This document shows, one piece after another, positions 30,007-39,016 of a stretch of DNA of 64,000 bases. Position 1 is the stretch's first letter; each line of letters opens with the position of its first letter. The translations under genes and the position numbers were made by a program. The stretch spans positions 248,001 to 312,000 of the forward strand of contig CBDHEI010000001.1 of assembly GCA_965262055.1 (NCBI GenBank), read 5' to 3'. The notes under the pieces were generated by a model. That model was not told the DNA's origin and searched no databases. It saw only the letters and a list, made by a program, of their open reading frames with translations. The stretch comes from G958296245 sp965262055 (GTDB lineage: Bacteria > Chloroflexota > Dehalococcoidia > Lucifugimonadales > G958296245).

Positions 30007-30288
30007 TTCCCCACCGGGACCTTCCGCTTGGCATACGATGCCCTGCGGGAGTGGAGGGGCGAACGCGCCGACGTGGACTACGTACGCATCCTGCACCTGG
30101 CCGCCACAACCATGGAGTCGGAGGTGGACCGGGCCCTGGGGCTGCTGCTCGAGGCGGGCACGCCCTTCGACTACGCGGCGGTGCGGGGGCTGGCGGCCCC
30201 GGCCCTACCACAGGTCCCTGAGCTGGCCTCGCCCAGGGTGGTGGACCTGAGGGTCTACGACCGTCTGCTTGCGGCGGGTGTGCGATGA
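30007..30288 (+). pseudogene. istA: IS21 IstA (element B), C-terminal part
   Basis: Resumes the IstA frame after IS110: FPTGTFRLAYDALREWRG, then YVRILHLAATTMESEVDRAL and VDLRVYDRLLAAGVR, followed by a stop that overlaps the istB start at 30285. The interrupted gene can no longer make IstA unless IS110 excises precisely. Confidence 0.88.
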
Positions 30289-31070
30289 GCATGGGCAGGG
30301 TCTCCTCGAACGGAGTGAAGGAACGGATCGGCCAGCTGTGCAGCGAGTTCAAACTGCCCACGGTGGGAGCGGAGGCAGGCCCCCGGTTCACCGCAGCCGG
30401 TCACACGGACGCCCTGCACACCCTTGTGGAGGTGTTGGAGCAGGAAGCCGAGGACCGTCGGCAGAGGCGCATCATCCGCATCAGACGAGCATCCAGACTG
30501 CCCGTCGGCAAGACGTGGGACACCTTCGAGCACGACCGGGTGCCGGTGGCGCTCAGACAGCAGCTCGACGAGCTGGCCGATGGGAGCTTCGTCGACAGAG
30601 GCGTCAATGTCCTGGCTTTCGGACTGCCCGGCACCGGCAAGACCCACGCCATGTGTGCCATAGGCCACCGGCTGGTTGAGTCGGGCAGATCGGTCCTGTT
30701 CACACCTGCCTACCGCCTGGTCCAGGACATGCTGGCGGCCAAACGAGACCTCGACCTGCCGCGCAGGCTCCGCAAGCTCGACAACATCGACTTCCTTCTC
30801 ATCGATGACCTCGGCTACCTACCCCAGGGAGCCGAGGAGTCCGAGGTCTTGTTCACCCTCATAGCCGAGCGGTACGAACGCCGCTCTCTGGGCATCACCT
30901 CCAACCTCGTCTTCTCACAGTGGGAGAAGGTCTTCGCCAACCCTATGGCCACTGCAGCTGCCATTGACAGGATCGTCCACCACTCGGCCATCTTGGAGTT
31001 CGACGTCCCCAGCTATCGGACCGGAGCAGCTCAGAAGCGTCTTCAACAGGAGGTCAACCGGCAAAAATAA
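30285..31070 (+). CDS. istB: IS21 helper ATPase IstB (element B)
   Basis: 261 aa starting MSMGRVSSNGVKERIGQLC. Walker A GLPGTGKTH, Walker B FLLIDDLGYL, and the arginine-rich C-terminal lid region of IS21 ATPases. It overlaps the istA stop. Intact, but its partner IstA is disrupted. It differs strongly from IstB of element A, confirming two independent IS21 types. Confidence 0.92.
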   Translation: MSMGRVSSNGVKERIGQLCSEFKLPTVGAEAGPRFTAAGHTDALHTLVEVLEQEAEDRRQRRIIRIRRASRLPVGKTWDTFEHDRVPVALRQQLDELADGSFVDRGVNVLAFGLPGTGKTHAMCAIGHRLVESGRSVLFTPAYRLVQDMLAAKRDLDLPRRLRKLDNIDFLLIDDLGYLPQGAEESEVLFTLIAERYERRSLGITSNLVFSQWEKVFANPMATAAAIDRIVHHSAILEFDVPSYRTGAAQKRLQQEVNRQK

Positions 31071-31116
31071 TAGACGCACACCGGCAATAATAGTTGACGC
31101 CGATCAACATCCTATG

Positions 31117-31588
31117 GCCGCTCACCCTGAAGGACGCGCGTGCGCACCGGTACGCCACCTGGTCGAAGTCCAGGGGCTACGAGTACCACGAAGGTTACTG
31201 CACGGTCGCGGTCCCAAAGGACGCGCCCGCGTTCCAGTGTTCGGATCGCATCGACACCCGTAGCCGTGGGCCGCAGTGTCGCAAGCACACACAGGCCGTG
31301 CGCGCCGCGCCTGTCGAGGGCCCGGCTCCCATCAAGGACTGCAATCTATCAGTAGTGGTGAGGGTCACGCTTGTGCGCTCCGTGCGGACGGCATTGCAAT
31401 ATGTTGGGGCGCAAACTATGTTGGGCAGGCTTCGCCGCCGCGAAGTGAACGGTTCACATCCATCAGCTGTGGTGTCGAGCACACCTGCGCCATTCGCCAT
31501 TCCGATGGTGCGGTCTTGTGTTGGGGTGATGATAGTGAAGGGCAATCATCGCCACAGCACAAGACTACTGTCCCCGCGCCGGAAGTAG
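31117..31588 (+). pseudogene. Island gene X, remainder after IS21 insertion
   Basis: Continues MTVL- with WPLTLKDARAHRYATWSKSR then GYEYHEGYCTVAVPKDAP, CSDRIDTRSRGPQCRKHTQ. I do not recognise the family; Cys and His spacing (C...C...CRKH) hints at metal binding. From about 31340 the frame no longer looks like coding sequence while RCC1-type repeats appear in another frame. The 3' part has therefore probably been replaced by a deletion junction, the likely right edge of the island remnant. Confidence 0.55.
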
Positions 31589-31947
31589 CATCTCCTGATA
31601 CACTGATGGCTTCATTCGTAGAATCCAGTCTCGAAGAAGTTCAACCAGGACTAGATTGGATGTGTGAGCATAAGACTCTGGCTATAGAAACAATGTCAGA
31701 TGTTCAAGGTATCACCTATTGCGATGCCTCAGCGGGGAGCCTACAAATGGTCATGCTTAGACTCCATTACACTAAGGGCTCTGATGTAGTGCATATGAGA
31801 GGGATGGAGGATGTTGGCAATAATGAAGCAGTCTTGAATGAATGTGTGTTTGTTGACGACGAACGCACCTGCCAATCTGATACTGTTTCGGTGTCTAAAG
31901 GTGTAGCGTGGCTGTTGGAGTTGTGGACAATTTACCAGGATGCTTGA
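31340..31947 (+). pseudogene. RCC1-repeat protein fragment
   Basis: Two RCC1-like units are clear: LQSISSGEGHACALRADGIA then ICWGANYVGQASPP, and FTSISCGVEHTCAIRHSDGA then VLCWGDDSEGQSSP. These form blades of a beta-propeller in secreted bacterial RCC1 proteins. The C-terminal 120 residues (VASPDTLMASFVESSLEEVQ onwards) have no recognised domain. The 5' end is missing, lost at the junction with island gene X, so this is a remnant. The base composition is richer in A+T than the neighbouring IS and Cas genes. Confidence 0.7.
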
Positions 31948-32006
31948 CTTATGGCTTCTGGAACATAATTGCACTGCTCATAAGAGATGCTCCAATCTTC
32001 GTTCTG

Positions 32007-32756
32007 ATGCGGGACGTGTATAAGCAAGAAAAGCAATCATTTCCTGAGGAAGGATGCGTCAGATTGGAATCAACGATCGTGGACAGGACAATTTGCGTGG
32101 CGTTCGACAATCTCATCCAGTGGGCTGAAGATTCGGCATTACTTAGTGAGATTGCAGCCCAACCGAACGGACGGCAAGAGCGTACTGTCTCAAACCACTT
32201 CCGTAACTTCCTATATGAGCAAGGGCTTGGGGACGTGCTCCACGAAGAGACAAGGAACTATGCCGGACAGAATTACAGACATGACATTGTGGCTATGCAG
32301 AATTCGGAAGTGGTTACAGTGGTCGAAGTCAAGACTCCCTTCACAAATCACGATGGTATTCGCAACAAGACGCGCAAGTCCGAACATCTGCCTAAAGATA
32401 TGGACGCCCTCAAAGCAGCACTGTGCAGCGGCGCGACCACAGCTTACGACCTAGTCACACCTATTGGCTGCTATCCTGTGGATTCCAACGGAAGAATGAT
32501 AGTCCTCAACCCCAACTCCATTAGAAGCAACGAGAAGGAAGTCAAGGTCAAGTACAAGATACAGTGGCCAACCCGACCGGATTACGAATTCAGCAGGGAG
32601 CATGGCAAACGTCAAGTCGATAGGGCTATAGTGGATCTTGCCGGAGAGCGCAACCTTAACGTGAGGCGCATCAGGGGCTGGCAGCGTGTTGATTTGCCCA
32701 ACCCCCGCCCCGACGTTAACGCGTTTGTCGACTGCGCCCTGTACAAGGTGAACTGA
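32007..32756 (+). CDS. PD-(D/E)XK-like nuclease of unknown role
   Basis: About 249 aa from ATG 32007 (earlier starts back to 31908 are possible but read hydrophobic, unlikely sequence). It contains the signature of a PD-(D/E)XK fold: Asp in QNYRHDIVAMQ near residue 91, then the core strand VVTVVEVKTPF with E-x-K about 16 residues later. The N-terminal helices (CVAFDNLIQWAEDSALLSEI) and basic C terminus (RNLNVRRIRGWQRVDLPN) have no known match. The gene is noticeably more A+T-rich than its surroundings, a sign of transfer. It sits between IS debris and McrBC, so a defence or mobile-element role is plausible but unproven. Confidence 0.65.
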   Translation: MRDVYKQEKQSFPEEGCVRLESTIVDRTICVAFDNLIQWAEDSALLSEIAAQPNGRQERTVSNHFRNFLYEQGLGDVLHEETRNYAGQNYRHDIVAMQNSEVVTVVEVKTPFTNHDGIRNKTRKSEHLPKDMDALKAALCSGATTAYDLVTPIGCYPVDSNGRMIVLNPNSIRSNEKEVKVKYKIQWPTRPDYEFSREHGKRQVDRAIVDLAGERNLNVRRIRGWQRVDLPNPRPDVNAFVDCALYKVN

Positions 32757-32997
32757 CGCCATCTGGCCCACGCCTGAGGAAGACGCCGCCATTAGGGCCG
32801 GTATCGACGCCGACCCGGACGACTACGAGGCAGACGCCGAGTGGTTCGTCGGAGCGCGCCCTGCGGCCGAAGTCCACCCTGAGCTCGTGGAACGATGGGG
32901 GCGCGTGCGAAGCAGTCAGAAAGTCTCGACCGAGAATCCTGTTTCTGTCAAGGGTGTCGATGGTCAGGATAAATGTCCGGCTAAGTGGCCAGCATAA
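32755..32997 (+). pseudogene. BrnA-like antitoxin fragment lacking a start
   Basis: An open frame DAIWPTPEEDAAIRAGIDAD then PDDYEADAEWFVGARPAAEV resembles the P-T-x-E-E-D-A-x-I-x-x-G-I-x-x-D-P-D core and R-P-A-A-E-V end of BrnA-type antitoxins. There is no ATG, GTG or TTG in frame before it; a stop lies just upstream. No BrnT toxin is visible next to it. Probably a truncated remnant. Confidence 0.45.
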
Positions 32998-32999
32998 AT
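32949..32999. repeat. Possible solo IS21-type end
   Basis: TGTCGATGGTCAGGATAAAT followed by ATAAATGTC repeated 33 bp later. The TGTCGATG-TCAGGA start resembles the end of IS21 element A, and repeated ATAAATGTC sub-terminal motifs are common in IS21 ends. No transposase remains beside it. Confidence 0.3.
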
Positions 33000-33976
33000 G
33001 TCACTTGTGCTATCCGCGTTTATGCTTCTGCACATGGCTGTGTCCGTTCCGATACTTGCCGACACCGGTCTGGTCGGCTTCGTTACTCAGGACGCACTCC
33101 GGCAGCGCCGGCTGGCGCGTTTTGGCGCGCCGTGGGAGAGTGCGGGACGGGCTGGGGGTTGCGCTTGGACGGCGCGCGCCGCTTGGGGGCAACGCTTTCC
33201 AGGGGAGTTCGGGCGGCGACCTGAGGGCTCCGACCCCGAAAAACCGCTTCAATCTGTTCCATTTTGTTCCATTTCGTAGCTGATCACCGGGACTTGCCGG
33301 GAGATTTTGGAGCGGTTTTGGGTCACGAGGGAGAAGGATTGGGACGCTTTGGGCGAGATTGGAACAGGCCCATCGGCGGCTCCGGGGGCCAGCGAGCAGG
33401 ACCATCGAAGCTCGTTCTGGGCGTACACGGAGCCATACTAGCACGCCCGTTCGTGGCTGTCAAATCTCCAGGAGTCCGCCGATGGGTAGTGCCTCAGTTT
33501 GAACTGTAATAATGGCGCATTTGCTGACTAACTTGGCTTTCAACACAGAGATCAGTGCCGCGATGGCACATCAAATGACAAAAGCAACCGAGTCCATGAC
33601 CTATAGAGTGAGATCAGCGAGATGCGGCGACTTTTCGATGCCGGGCACAGAATTTCTGACCTGTGCAAGCGATACCGAGTCCACCGCGCCGTCGTCTCAC
33701 ACATCGTTCACCGCCAGACCCACACGGAGGTCCCTGACGACCTTGAACCGCTTGAGCTGGCGCGGCCGATGGGCGGCGTGGCCAGGGCGTTGCTCGACAG
33801 GCCGGGGGGCGTCGGATGATGCGCGCCGCGATACTCACGATTCCCCGGGAACGCGGCCGTTTCCGGTATTCACAGGCTTGACATTCGGTGCGCCATTGCT
33901 TAGCCCTATTTCGAAAACAAGCCCCCGTAAATTTCCACTCCGCAAGGACTTTCCTTGTATAGTAAAGGCGATGTGA
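32998..33976. other. Interval without an intact gene
   Basis: About 980 bp before mcrC. Apart from the small helix-turn-helix remnant at 33622-33819 I see no supported gene, RNA or repeat. The overlapping frames here look like GC-driven noise. Confidence 0.5.
33622..33819 (+). pseudogene. Small helix-turn-helix protein, 5' truncated
   Basis: MRRLFDAGHRISDLCKRYRV then HRAVVSHIVHRQTHTEVPDD. The block (E)MRR-F-DAGH-I-DL-Y-VHR and VPD-L recurs at 62587-62782, where the protein has 13 more N-terminal residues. Here an in-frame TAG precedes SEISEM, so the N terminus is lost. It resembles HTH domains of resolvase/recombinase accessory proteins. Confidence 0.45.
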
Positions 33977-35215
33977 TTATGGCTGCCCGCTTCCGGGCCA
34001 CGCAGCGTGCGACAGACTCAGTACTTCATTGCGCAATGCCTTCACCCTGCGCGCCAGGCAGCCGACGCGTTCGAGCACTGCATCGAGTGTGCCGGACAGG
34101 TCGAGCGCGGCGACCTCCAGCCTCTTGCCGGAGTGCCGGACGTGGTATGTCTCGGGCTCCCTCTCTCCCTCTGCGTAGACGAGCAACCCGCCCGGCAGGT
34201 CGAGCGCGGTTGCATACGCGAGAAGCTGGTATAGATCGGCGTTGTGAACGCTCCCGTCTATTCGCTTGTACTTCGCGTCACCCACGAATACGCAGTCCCT
34301 GCCTTCCCACCAAGTGAGGTCGGGCTTGAGATGGACCCTGCCCTCTTCATCGAGACTGCGGACGCTTCTTTCGAGGAACGCGCTCCCGGAGACACCAAGC
34401 GCCTCCCTGAGCGCCACGGTTACGAATTCCTGGAACACCACGTTCATGTCCATCAGGAACCCTGACGCGCGTACTTCCCCGCGTCCCGACTCGAACGCTC
34501 CGTGCCGAAGGATGAGCCGCGATAGCGCCACCACGTCGGCGTAGTGCTCGTTCAGGCGGTCGAACGGGACCTCCGGCACGCTGTCCGGCCGGAACTCCAC
34601 GAAAGACACGGTGGTCAGCATCCCGGCAATCCAGCCTAGGCCCCTGCGCGCGCCGCTGGAGCGCAGCTGCATCATGCCGAGTCGCCCGACCGCCGCCTTC
34701 ACCAGTCGGTTTGACAGGATGTCGTCGGTGAACTCATCGTATCGCACCTCGACCGGCAGGGGGACGCCGAACCTGCGCCGCATCTGCTCGTCGAACAGGA
34801 TGCGCCCACGCACGGTATACAGCGTCTCCTCCTCGGTGAGATATCCGTGGAGCAGACCGCGTGAGAAGGCCCGCCGCGCGGCCGCTCCCAGCGCCAACGC
34901 CAACGCATCGGGCAGCGCCACGCGCTCCTCGAAGTGGAACAGCCGCTCCTCCTGGAGCCTATACGCCCCCATCGCGTAGCATGCCATGGAAAGCAACTGC
35001 GGGATGCCGATCTTGGGCTGTATGAGCAACGACAGGCCGCCAAGCTCGACTGCGGCGACGGTGGAGCCGGGCTTCAGTAGATACCCGCTGCCTTCGCCTG
35101 CGATGGGCATGATGGAAAGGTCGAGAGCCTTGGCTTCCCCCAGCAGCACGTCGCACTCGGCATCCGAGAGCGTGTATTCGCTCTCTTCGTACTCTCGCAG
35201 ATCAATTCGACGCAT
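33977..35215 (-). CDS. mcrC: McrC, nuclease subunit of McrBC restriction system
   Basis: About 412 aa from ATG 35215 (MRRIDLREYEESEYTL); it overlaps the mcrB stop by 14 bp. N-terminal beta domain, then a McrB-activating region, and a C-terminal PD-(D/E)XK nuclease: Asp in LKPDLTWW near residue 297 and D-x-K in FVGDAKYKRID near 310. With McrB it cleaves modified (methylated) foreign DNA in known systems. Complete and adjacent to a CRISPR locus, consistent with a defence island. Confidence 0.9.
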   Translation of the reverse strand: MRRIDLREYEESEYTLSDAECDVLLGEAKALDLSIMPIAGEGSGYLLKPGSTVAAVELGGLSLLIQPKIGIPQLLSMACYAMGAYRLQEERLFHFEERVALPDALALALGAAARRAFSRGLLHGYLTEEETLYTVRGRILFDEQMRRRFGVPLPVEVRYDEFTDDILSNRLVKAAVGRLGMMQLRSSGARRGLGWIAGMLTTVSFVEFRPDSVPEVPFDRLNEHYADVVALSRLILRHGAFESGRGEVRASGFLMDMNVVFQEFVTVALREALGVSGSAFLERSVRSLDEEGRVHLKPDLTWWEGRDCVFVGDAKYKRIDGSVHNADLYQLLAYATALDLPGGLLVYAEGEREPETYHVRHSGKRLEVAALDLSGTLDAVLERVGCLARRVKALRNEVLSLSHAAWPGSGQP

Positions 35216-36785
35216 CGCTCTCGCCGTCCTCACCCGCGCCCTCATCCGGCGCTTCCCAAGCGACTTCCCCGCGCAGCTTGTCGAGTGCGAACTCCTCCGT
35301 TACCGCGTCGCCTCCGAAACGGCTCTCCTCTATGTACGGGAGGACGCTGTGCTTCCAGATACGCTTGACCGCGGCCTCGTCGAGTCCCGAATTCATGAAG
35401 TAGCTGGGTCCGATGGCGGCGTGACGATCGTCCTCCAGCAGCTCGTTGACCCGCTCGACCACGTCGGCCAGCCACTCCATATCATCAAGTGCGTTCCCTG
35501 CCAGCCACCGGCGGAGCACGCTTTTCACCGGCTCGTGGTCCGGGTGGAATTCCACGAAGTAGAAGCGGCGGCGCAGCGCCAGGTCCACCAGCGCGATGGA
35601 GCGGTCGGCGGTGTTCATCGTGCCGATAATGTACAGGTTGTCGGGCAGCGAGAACGGTTCGTCCGAATATTGGAGGCTCATCTCGCTGTCGCGGTACTCA
35701 AGAAGGAAGTACAGCTCCCCGAACACCTTGGCGAGGCTGCCCCGATTGATCTCGTCGATGACGAGGAAGTGCCTAGCATCCGGCTCCTCTTTCGCTTTCT
35801 TTGCCGCCTTGCGAAGCGGCCCGTCCCTTAGCTTGAATCCAGGCCGTCCATTCACCAGCATGGGCCGGAAGCCCTGCACAAAGTCCTCGTAGGCGTATGA
35901 CGGGTGTAGCTGCACGAGCGTAACCCGCTCATCCGACCCCGCGAGATGCTTCGCGAGCTTCTGCGCAACGTAGGTCTTCCCCGTGCCCGGCGGCCCCTGG
36001 AAGATGACCTGGAGCTTTTCGGCAAGGAGTGGTTCGATACCTTCAAGGAACCCGACGGGGAGGTATAAATCGTCGGCGAGCGCTTCCAAAGGCAACGGTT
36101 CTGTGCCTCCCTTTGGTTCAATGATATTGATACTGTTGTTGGGTGTGGGATCGGGATTGGACTCGTTCATCCATACTACCGACTGGGCTTCGAGGCGGTT
36201 GCTCGGTCTGGCGAATCCCTGTTCTCTTGCTTCCTTGATGAGCCTATCGAGGAAGCCCAGTGCATGTTCATAGATACCCGCTTCATCCGCTTCCTTGGGA
36301 GGCCTTGGGTACCCGACCTTTTCGTACGCCTTGTTGAACTCCGTTACCTTGAAGGGTGGGTGCTGCTCAGGGCCTAGTGCCATCAGAAGGACTGAAATAG
36401 GCCTCATTCTGCCTCCGGCGCCTTGGAAGAAGTTTCTACTCTGGGACCCCTCATGTACCCGGGGTACGAAGGCTCTGATACGCTCCCTGATCGGCATACT
36501 ATCCTCGGCCCAAAGCGCTTTCATAGCTCTCAACGCGTCATCTGGATGATTCTCGAACCACTCTCTGAAAGGAACCCGCGCCTGCCAGTTGACGAGGTTG
36601 TTGTTGAGGCATGCTTCCACCAGTGTCGGCCATTTGCTGTCGTCTGATAGCACAGCATCGCGCGCGCTCGATAAGGCCCGCCCTATATCGAGCTTGTGGC
36701 CCATTTCCTGCGAATCTAGTCGTCCGTCCGTGATGAACTCCTGTGCACGGTTGAGGTATTCGTACCACTGTTGGTTTTCAACCAT
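35202..36785 (-). CDS. mcrB: McrB, AAA+ GTPase subunit of McrBC
   Basis: About 527 aa from ATG 36785 (MVENQQWYEYLNRAQEF). The N-terminal 230 residues are a variable, presumably DNA- or modification-recognising region without a familiar motif. The AAA+ motor has Walker A GPPGTGKTY near residue 265, Walker B FLVIDEINRG, and the McrB-specific MNTADRSIALVDLALRRRF near 390. The start overlaps the end of the upstream Cys-rich gene and the end overlaps mcrC, so the three are translationally coupled. Target modification unknown. Confidence 0.9.
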   Translation of the reverse strand: MVENQQWYEYLNRAQEFITDGRLDSQEMGHKLDIGRALSSARDAVLSDDSKWPTLVEACLNNNLVNWQARVPFREWFENHPDDALRAMKALWAEDSMPIRERIRAFVPRVHEGSQSRNFFQGAGGRMRPISVLLMALGPEQHPPFKVTEFNKAYEKVGYPRPPKEADEAGIYEHALGFLDRLIKEAREQGFARPSNRLEAQSVVWMNESNPDPTPNNSINIIEPKGGTEPLPLEALADDLYLPVGFLEGIEPLLAEKLQVIFQGPPGTGKTYVAQKLAKHLAGSDERVTLVQLHPSYAYEDFVQGFRPMLVNGRPGFKLRDGPLRKAAKKAKEEPDARHFLVIDEINRGSLAKVFGELYFLLEYRDSEMSLQYSDEPFSLPDNLYIIGTMNTADRSIALVDLALRRRFYFVEFHPDHEPVKSVLRRWLAGNALDDMEWLADVVERVNELLEDDRHAAIGPSYFMNSGLDEAAVKRIWKHSVLPYIEESRFGGDAVTEEFALDKLRGEVAWEAPDEGAGEDGESDASN

Positions 36786-37272
36786 CGTTATCGTCCCCTC
36801 TGATTCGCAGCAGTGCCGTGAGGGCGACACCCGCCCAGGGGTTAGGACAGTTCTCACTGATCCATCGAATGTGCCCCTCTGCACGCTGCTCCTTGAATTC
36901 GCCGAGTTGCCGCACCACCACCTCTCCTACGTCTGGACCTATTGGATACCGATTTTTGAAGACGTGCTCAAAGAAATTCTCAAGCAGCTCAAGAAGATGC
37001 TGGCGTATCTCCTCAGAGTCGGGAGACGGTATCCAGACCTCTCGATCATTGCTCATGCTGTCACCCGCATACCGTGTGATCGGTCCGATCGCTATGGGGT
37101 CGCGATCTGGCCTTCGATGCGGGTGGTTGGCGCAGTACGTCCAGAAGGGATCATCGATCGCTACATCCCTGATCTGGCAGTAGGGCTCCGAAGGTACGCG
37201 GGAGCCGCTCTCACCGCTGTTCTTTCGGTTGAACCAGCAGGTCCCGCAGCAGTCTGAACCTCCGTTCGGCAC
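36778..37272 (-). CDS. Cys-rich small protein coupled to mcrBC
   Basis: 164 aa from a GTG at 37272, with a strong GGGGAGG ribosome site before it. The N-terminal part has CCGTCWFN, YCQIRDVAID and FWTYCANHPHRRPDRDPI, a conserved-looking four-Cys (C-x2-C...C...C) probable zinc site with an HPHRRPD motif. The C-terminal 90 residues are helical (EIRQHLLELLENFFEHVF, WAGVALTALLRI). Its stop overlaps mcrB by 8 bp. I do not recognise a named family. An accessory or regulatory role for McrBC is inferred from coupling only. Confidence 0.7.
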   Translation of the reverse strand: MPNGGSDCCGTCWFNRKNSGESGSRVPSEPYCQIRDVAIDDPFWTYCANHPHRRPDRDPIAIGPITRYAGDSMSNDREVWIPSPDSEEIRQHLLELLENFFEHVFKNRYPIGPDVGEVVVRQLGEFKEQRAEGHIRWISENCPNPWAGVALTALLRIRGDDNDG

Positions 37273-38022
37273 TCTGTACCTCCCCTTCGATCTCCCGCGC
37301 CGTCCCGTTGATTATCGCTGTGGAGGGTTGAGTGAAGCTCAAAGGCGTATGGCGTGCGTGTATCTTGGCAAATCACACGGAAGACCACAACCCCAACCGA
37401 GGCATCAGTCTTTATCCGACATTCCCCATATCAGACTGCGGGTGTCCAAAGAACCCGCCATCCTTCACGACAGTGATGGTGGGGGCATCCACGAACGCCG
37501 TCTACTATCCCATCGGGCTCACAAAACCATCTCTCGGTGCCGTGAATTAGCGTCCGCCAGGCAACGGAGGAGGCTTTCAGCACGTTTGCACACGCTTCAA
37601 CTCATCCAGGCGCACAGCTCCCCCTTGGCTATTGTATCGGGAAGCCCGAATCAACGGGGCGGCGGCCCGCCTCTTCCCATCGTGCGCCAGCAGGTCACGG
37701 GCATACCAGTGGCGTCGCATGTGGCTCGTGACGCGCCGTCCAGCAGACCGCGCTCCCCGCCAAGCCCCAGACCAGGAACGGCGAGCGAGCGGGGGCCGTA
37801 CCCGCCACGTGGCGGCCGTCTGGCGGACGGGTCGGGGCCGAGGAGCTCACGGGCCAACGGAGTCTAGCAGGCCCGACCAGTCAATCGGAGAGGGTGGGGG
37901 TGGGGGGTAATGGACTCCCCTACACGGGAGTCAGTCCTCGTGGTGGAACAGGCTGCCGAGCTCGTCTGCATCAGACACGACGCGCGAAATGGACTCGCGG
38001 CGGGCCTCGTGTAGATCGCGGC
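37273..38022. other. Interval between defence genes and CRISPR array
   Basis: About 750 bp with no supported gene. A G-rich run (GGGTGGGGGTGGGGGG near 37894) occurs. I find no further CRISPR repeat upstream of 38023, so the array's leader-distal end is here. Confidence 0.5.
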
Positions 38023-38122
38023 GGTCTATCCCCGCGTGTACGGGGAAACCCAATGCACCGAGTTGCCAGAGGTGTCCAGCGAGGGTCTATCCCCGCGTGT
38101 ACGGGGAAACCGGGATGATGGT
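38023..38122 (-). CRISPR. CRISPR array, leader-distal piece cut off by IS21
   Basis: Two full repeats (38023-38050 and 38084-38111), both identical to the array consensus with core CCCCGCGTGTACGGGG, around a 33-bp spacer. A further 11 bp of spacer (38112-38122) precede the IS21 end TGTCGATGATC. These are the oldest units if growth is from the leader next to cas2. The terminal repeat shows no degeneration. Confidence 0.95.
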
Positions 38123-38221
38123 TGTCGATGATCAGGACCTATATACCATCGTGATCACGACCTATATACCACCTCGTCAGGTGGGTGACGGCCCCTGGAC
38201 ACCGTGGTATGCGGACTATTA

Positions 38222-39016
38222 TCACCCTGCGGTTTGAGGGTCAACCACCTCCTTTGCATCCAGTCCGTCCAGCAGGGCCCTGTGGGGTGACAAGCGTTCG
38301 CGGTAGCTGGCGCCTTCGATGACGATCTGGTAGCTGGCGTTGGCGAGACGGTCGAGGGCGCTGTTTCCCAGGATGGAGTCGTCGAAGAGTCCGAGCCACT
38401 CGTCGACAGCCCTGTTGGAGGTGATGACGAAGCTGGCGGTACGATGCCTGGCGATGACCAGCTCGTAGAAGTCTATGGACTGCTGTTGGGTCATCCTGTG
38501 GAGACCGAGGTCGTCGAGGATGAGCAGGTCCGGGGCGAGGAAGGAGCGGAAGGTCTTGTCCGTGGAGTGGTCGACCCTGGCCTGAGCCATGGCCCTGAAG
38601 AAGTCGTCGGCATGTACGAAGCGGACGGTATGCCCAGCTCTGACGGCAGCATATCCGAGGGCCTGAGCGATGAAGCTCTTGCCCACGCCGACCGGTCCGA
38701 CGAGCAGGACGTGCTCGTTGCGGTCCAGGAACTGGAGGGAGAAGGCGGCGTCTAGGAGTCGTCGGTCGAGTGTGATGGATGCGGACCAGTCGAAGTCTTC
38801 GAGGCGGCAGGTCTGCTCGAAGCCGGCCCTCTGGAGGCGGAGTTCGAGCCGCCTGTGGTCTCTGCGGTTGATCTCATCGGTCAGAATGATCTACAGGAAG
38901 GATGCGTAGTCGAGCTGCTCCCTGCGTGCGAGAGCGACCCTCTCCGGCAGGGTGTTGAGCACGGCGCCGAGCTTGAGGCGCTTGAGCAGCGGGGTGAGTT
39001 CAGTCGTGGTGGTCAT
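38222..39016 (-). pseudogene. istB: istB with premature stop (copy in array)
   Basis: Same gene as 26515-27309, but the codon after DYASFL is TAG instead of CAG (complement near 38890), ending translation after about 43 residues. Walker A and Walker B blocks persist downstream in frame. A few other substitutions (GHTV for GHSV, IDFYEL for IDLYEL) show modest divergence from the intact copy. Confidence 0.9.

Larger units (their letters stand above)
27409..31109 (+). mobile_element. IS21-family element B, carrying an IS110 insertion
   Basis: A second, unrelated IS21 element. Its ends carry repeated TTGCCGG motifs in the pattern CTGATCAGCGACAATTAC / TTGATCGGCGTCAACTATT (right end read inward). 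It encodes its own istA and istB. istA is split at 28700/30007 by an IS110 element. The right end is followed by TCCTATG (31110-31116), the same 7 bp that precedes element A, so A and B behave as one inserted block. Confidence 0.8.

Noticed and set aside
32760..32997. Calling the BrnA-like fragment an active antitoxin
   Set aside because: No in-frame start codon and no BrnT-like toxin beside it.
37894..38237. Short frames spanning the first CRISPR repeats and the IS21 end
   Set aside because: They combine repeat, spacer and IS sequence and contain no independent coding signal.
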